DNA of 7,163 nucleotides from Verrucomicrobiota bacterium (GTDB lineage Bacteria; Verrucomicrobiota; Verrucomicrobiia; Chthoniobacterales; UBA10450): contig QHPZ01000135.1 of NCBI GenBank assembly GCA_003219225.1, positions 1 through 7,163 on the forward strand. The letters are read 5' to 3'. Made by a program: the position numbers and the translations under genes. Below are positions 6,909 to 7,163 of this stretch, one piece after another (the first letter of the stretch is position 1; each line of letters begins with the position of its first letter). The notes under the pieces are model-generated. The model was not told the origin of the DNA and searched no databases. It saw nothing but the letters and a program-made list of their open reading frames with translations.

Positions 6909-7163
6909 TGTACTATCTGCACCGGCTCAGCGAACAGTTCTTCGGCTTCAACGTTTTCTTTTACGTCACATTTCGCGCGATCGCCGCTGCGGTAACCGGG
7001 TTTGTCATTTGTCTCATCTTTGGGAAGCTCGTCATCCGCCTGCTGACCGCATTGAAACTCGGTCAGCCGATCCGGCTTGCATCTGAGGTCCATCGCCTGG
7101 CCGAATTGCACGGCGGCAAGCAGGGCACGCCGACGATGGGGGGCGTACTTATCATCGGTGCCG
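6905..7163 (+). CDS. mraY: Phospho-N-acetylmuramoyl-pentapeptide-transferase MraY, 5' part only
   Basis: MraY is an integral membrane enzyme that moves phospho-MurNAc-pentapeptide from UDP to undecaprenyl phosphate, forming lipid I. The window holds the first 86 codons (of roughly 360) plus one base. Visible are a short N-terminal segment with FNVFFYVTFRAIAAAVTG (15-32), a first transmembrane helix (about 23-46), LGQPIR (52-57) and the family signature GTPTMGG (74-80) before the second helix. The catalytic aspartates lie beyond the edge. The start is ATG at 6905, overlapping the murF TGA (ATGATG); the next codon is also ATG (6908), so either could be used. GAGGG at 6891-6895 is a fair ribosome binding site for 6905. 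The loop between GQ and GTPTMGG is five residues longer than in E. coli. Confidence 0.95.
   Translation, partial: MMYYLHRLSEQFFGFNVFFYVTFRAIAAAVTGFVICLIFGKLVIRLLTALKLGQPIRLASEVHRLAELHGGKQGTPTMGGVLIIGA

Overview
The window is the 5' half of a division and cell wall (dcw) cluster from a GC-rich bacterium. The order on the + strand is mraZ, rsmH (mraW), an ftsL-like gene, ftsI, murE, murF and the start of mraY, which runs off the right edge. The left edge carries the 5' part of a divergent minus-strand gene for an exported protein that I do not recognise. The organism makes ordinary peptidoglycan. The DNPR motif in MurE points to meso-diaminopimelate in the peptide, which fits a diderm. The long loop before GTPTMGG in MraY and the general look of the proteins suggest the Verrucomicrobiota (Chthoniobacter or soil Spartobacteria-like), but this rests on remembered family patterns and is not proven.

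Layout: 1-287 is the exported-protein fragment (minus strand). 288-421 is the divergent intergenic region. It holds a possible promoter and four TGGN repeats at an exact 10-base period (370, 380, 390, 400), the expected arrangement of a MraZ operator. mraZ covers 422-877. rsmH covers about 964-1876 but is split between two reading frames near 1405. Downstream genes are tightly packed: rsmH/ftsL, ftsL/ftsI and murF/mraY each overlap by 4 bases, and murE/murF by 1 base. Only ftsI/murE has a real gap (28 bases). No terminator is visible, so the whole set is probably one operon.

How the genes work together: MraZ is the local transcriptional regulator and probably represses its own operon. RsmH methylates 16S rRNA. 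The FtsL-like protein and FtsI are membrane parts of the divisome, FtsI being the septal transpeptidase. MurE and MurF add the third amino acid and the terminal dipeptide to the UDP-MurNAc peptide in the cytoplasm. MraY transfers the finished precursor to the lipid carrier to form lipid I.

I found no new system, mobile element, CRISPR array or RNA gene. The points most worth checking are the apparent lesion in rsmH, the four-repeat operator, and the exported-protein gene at the left edge.
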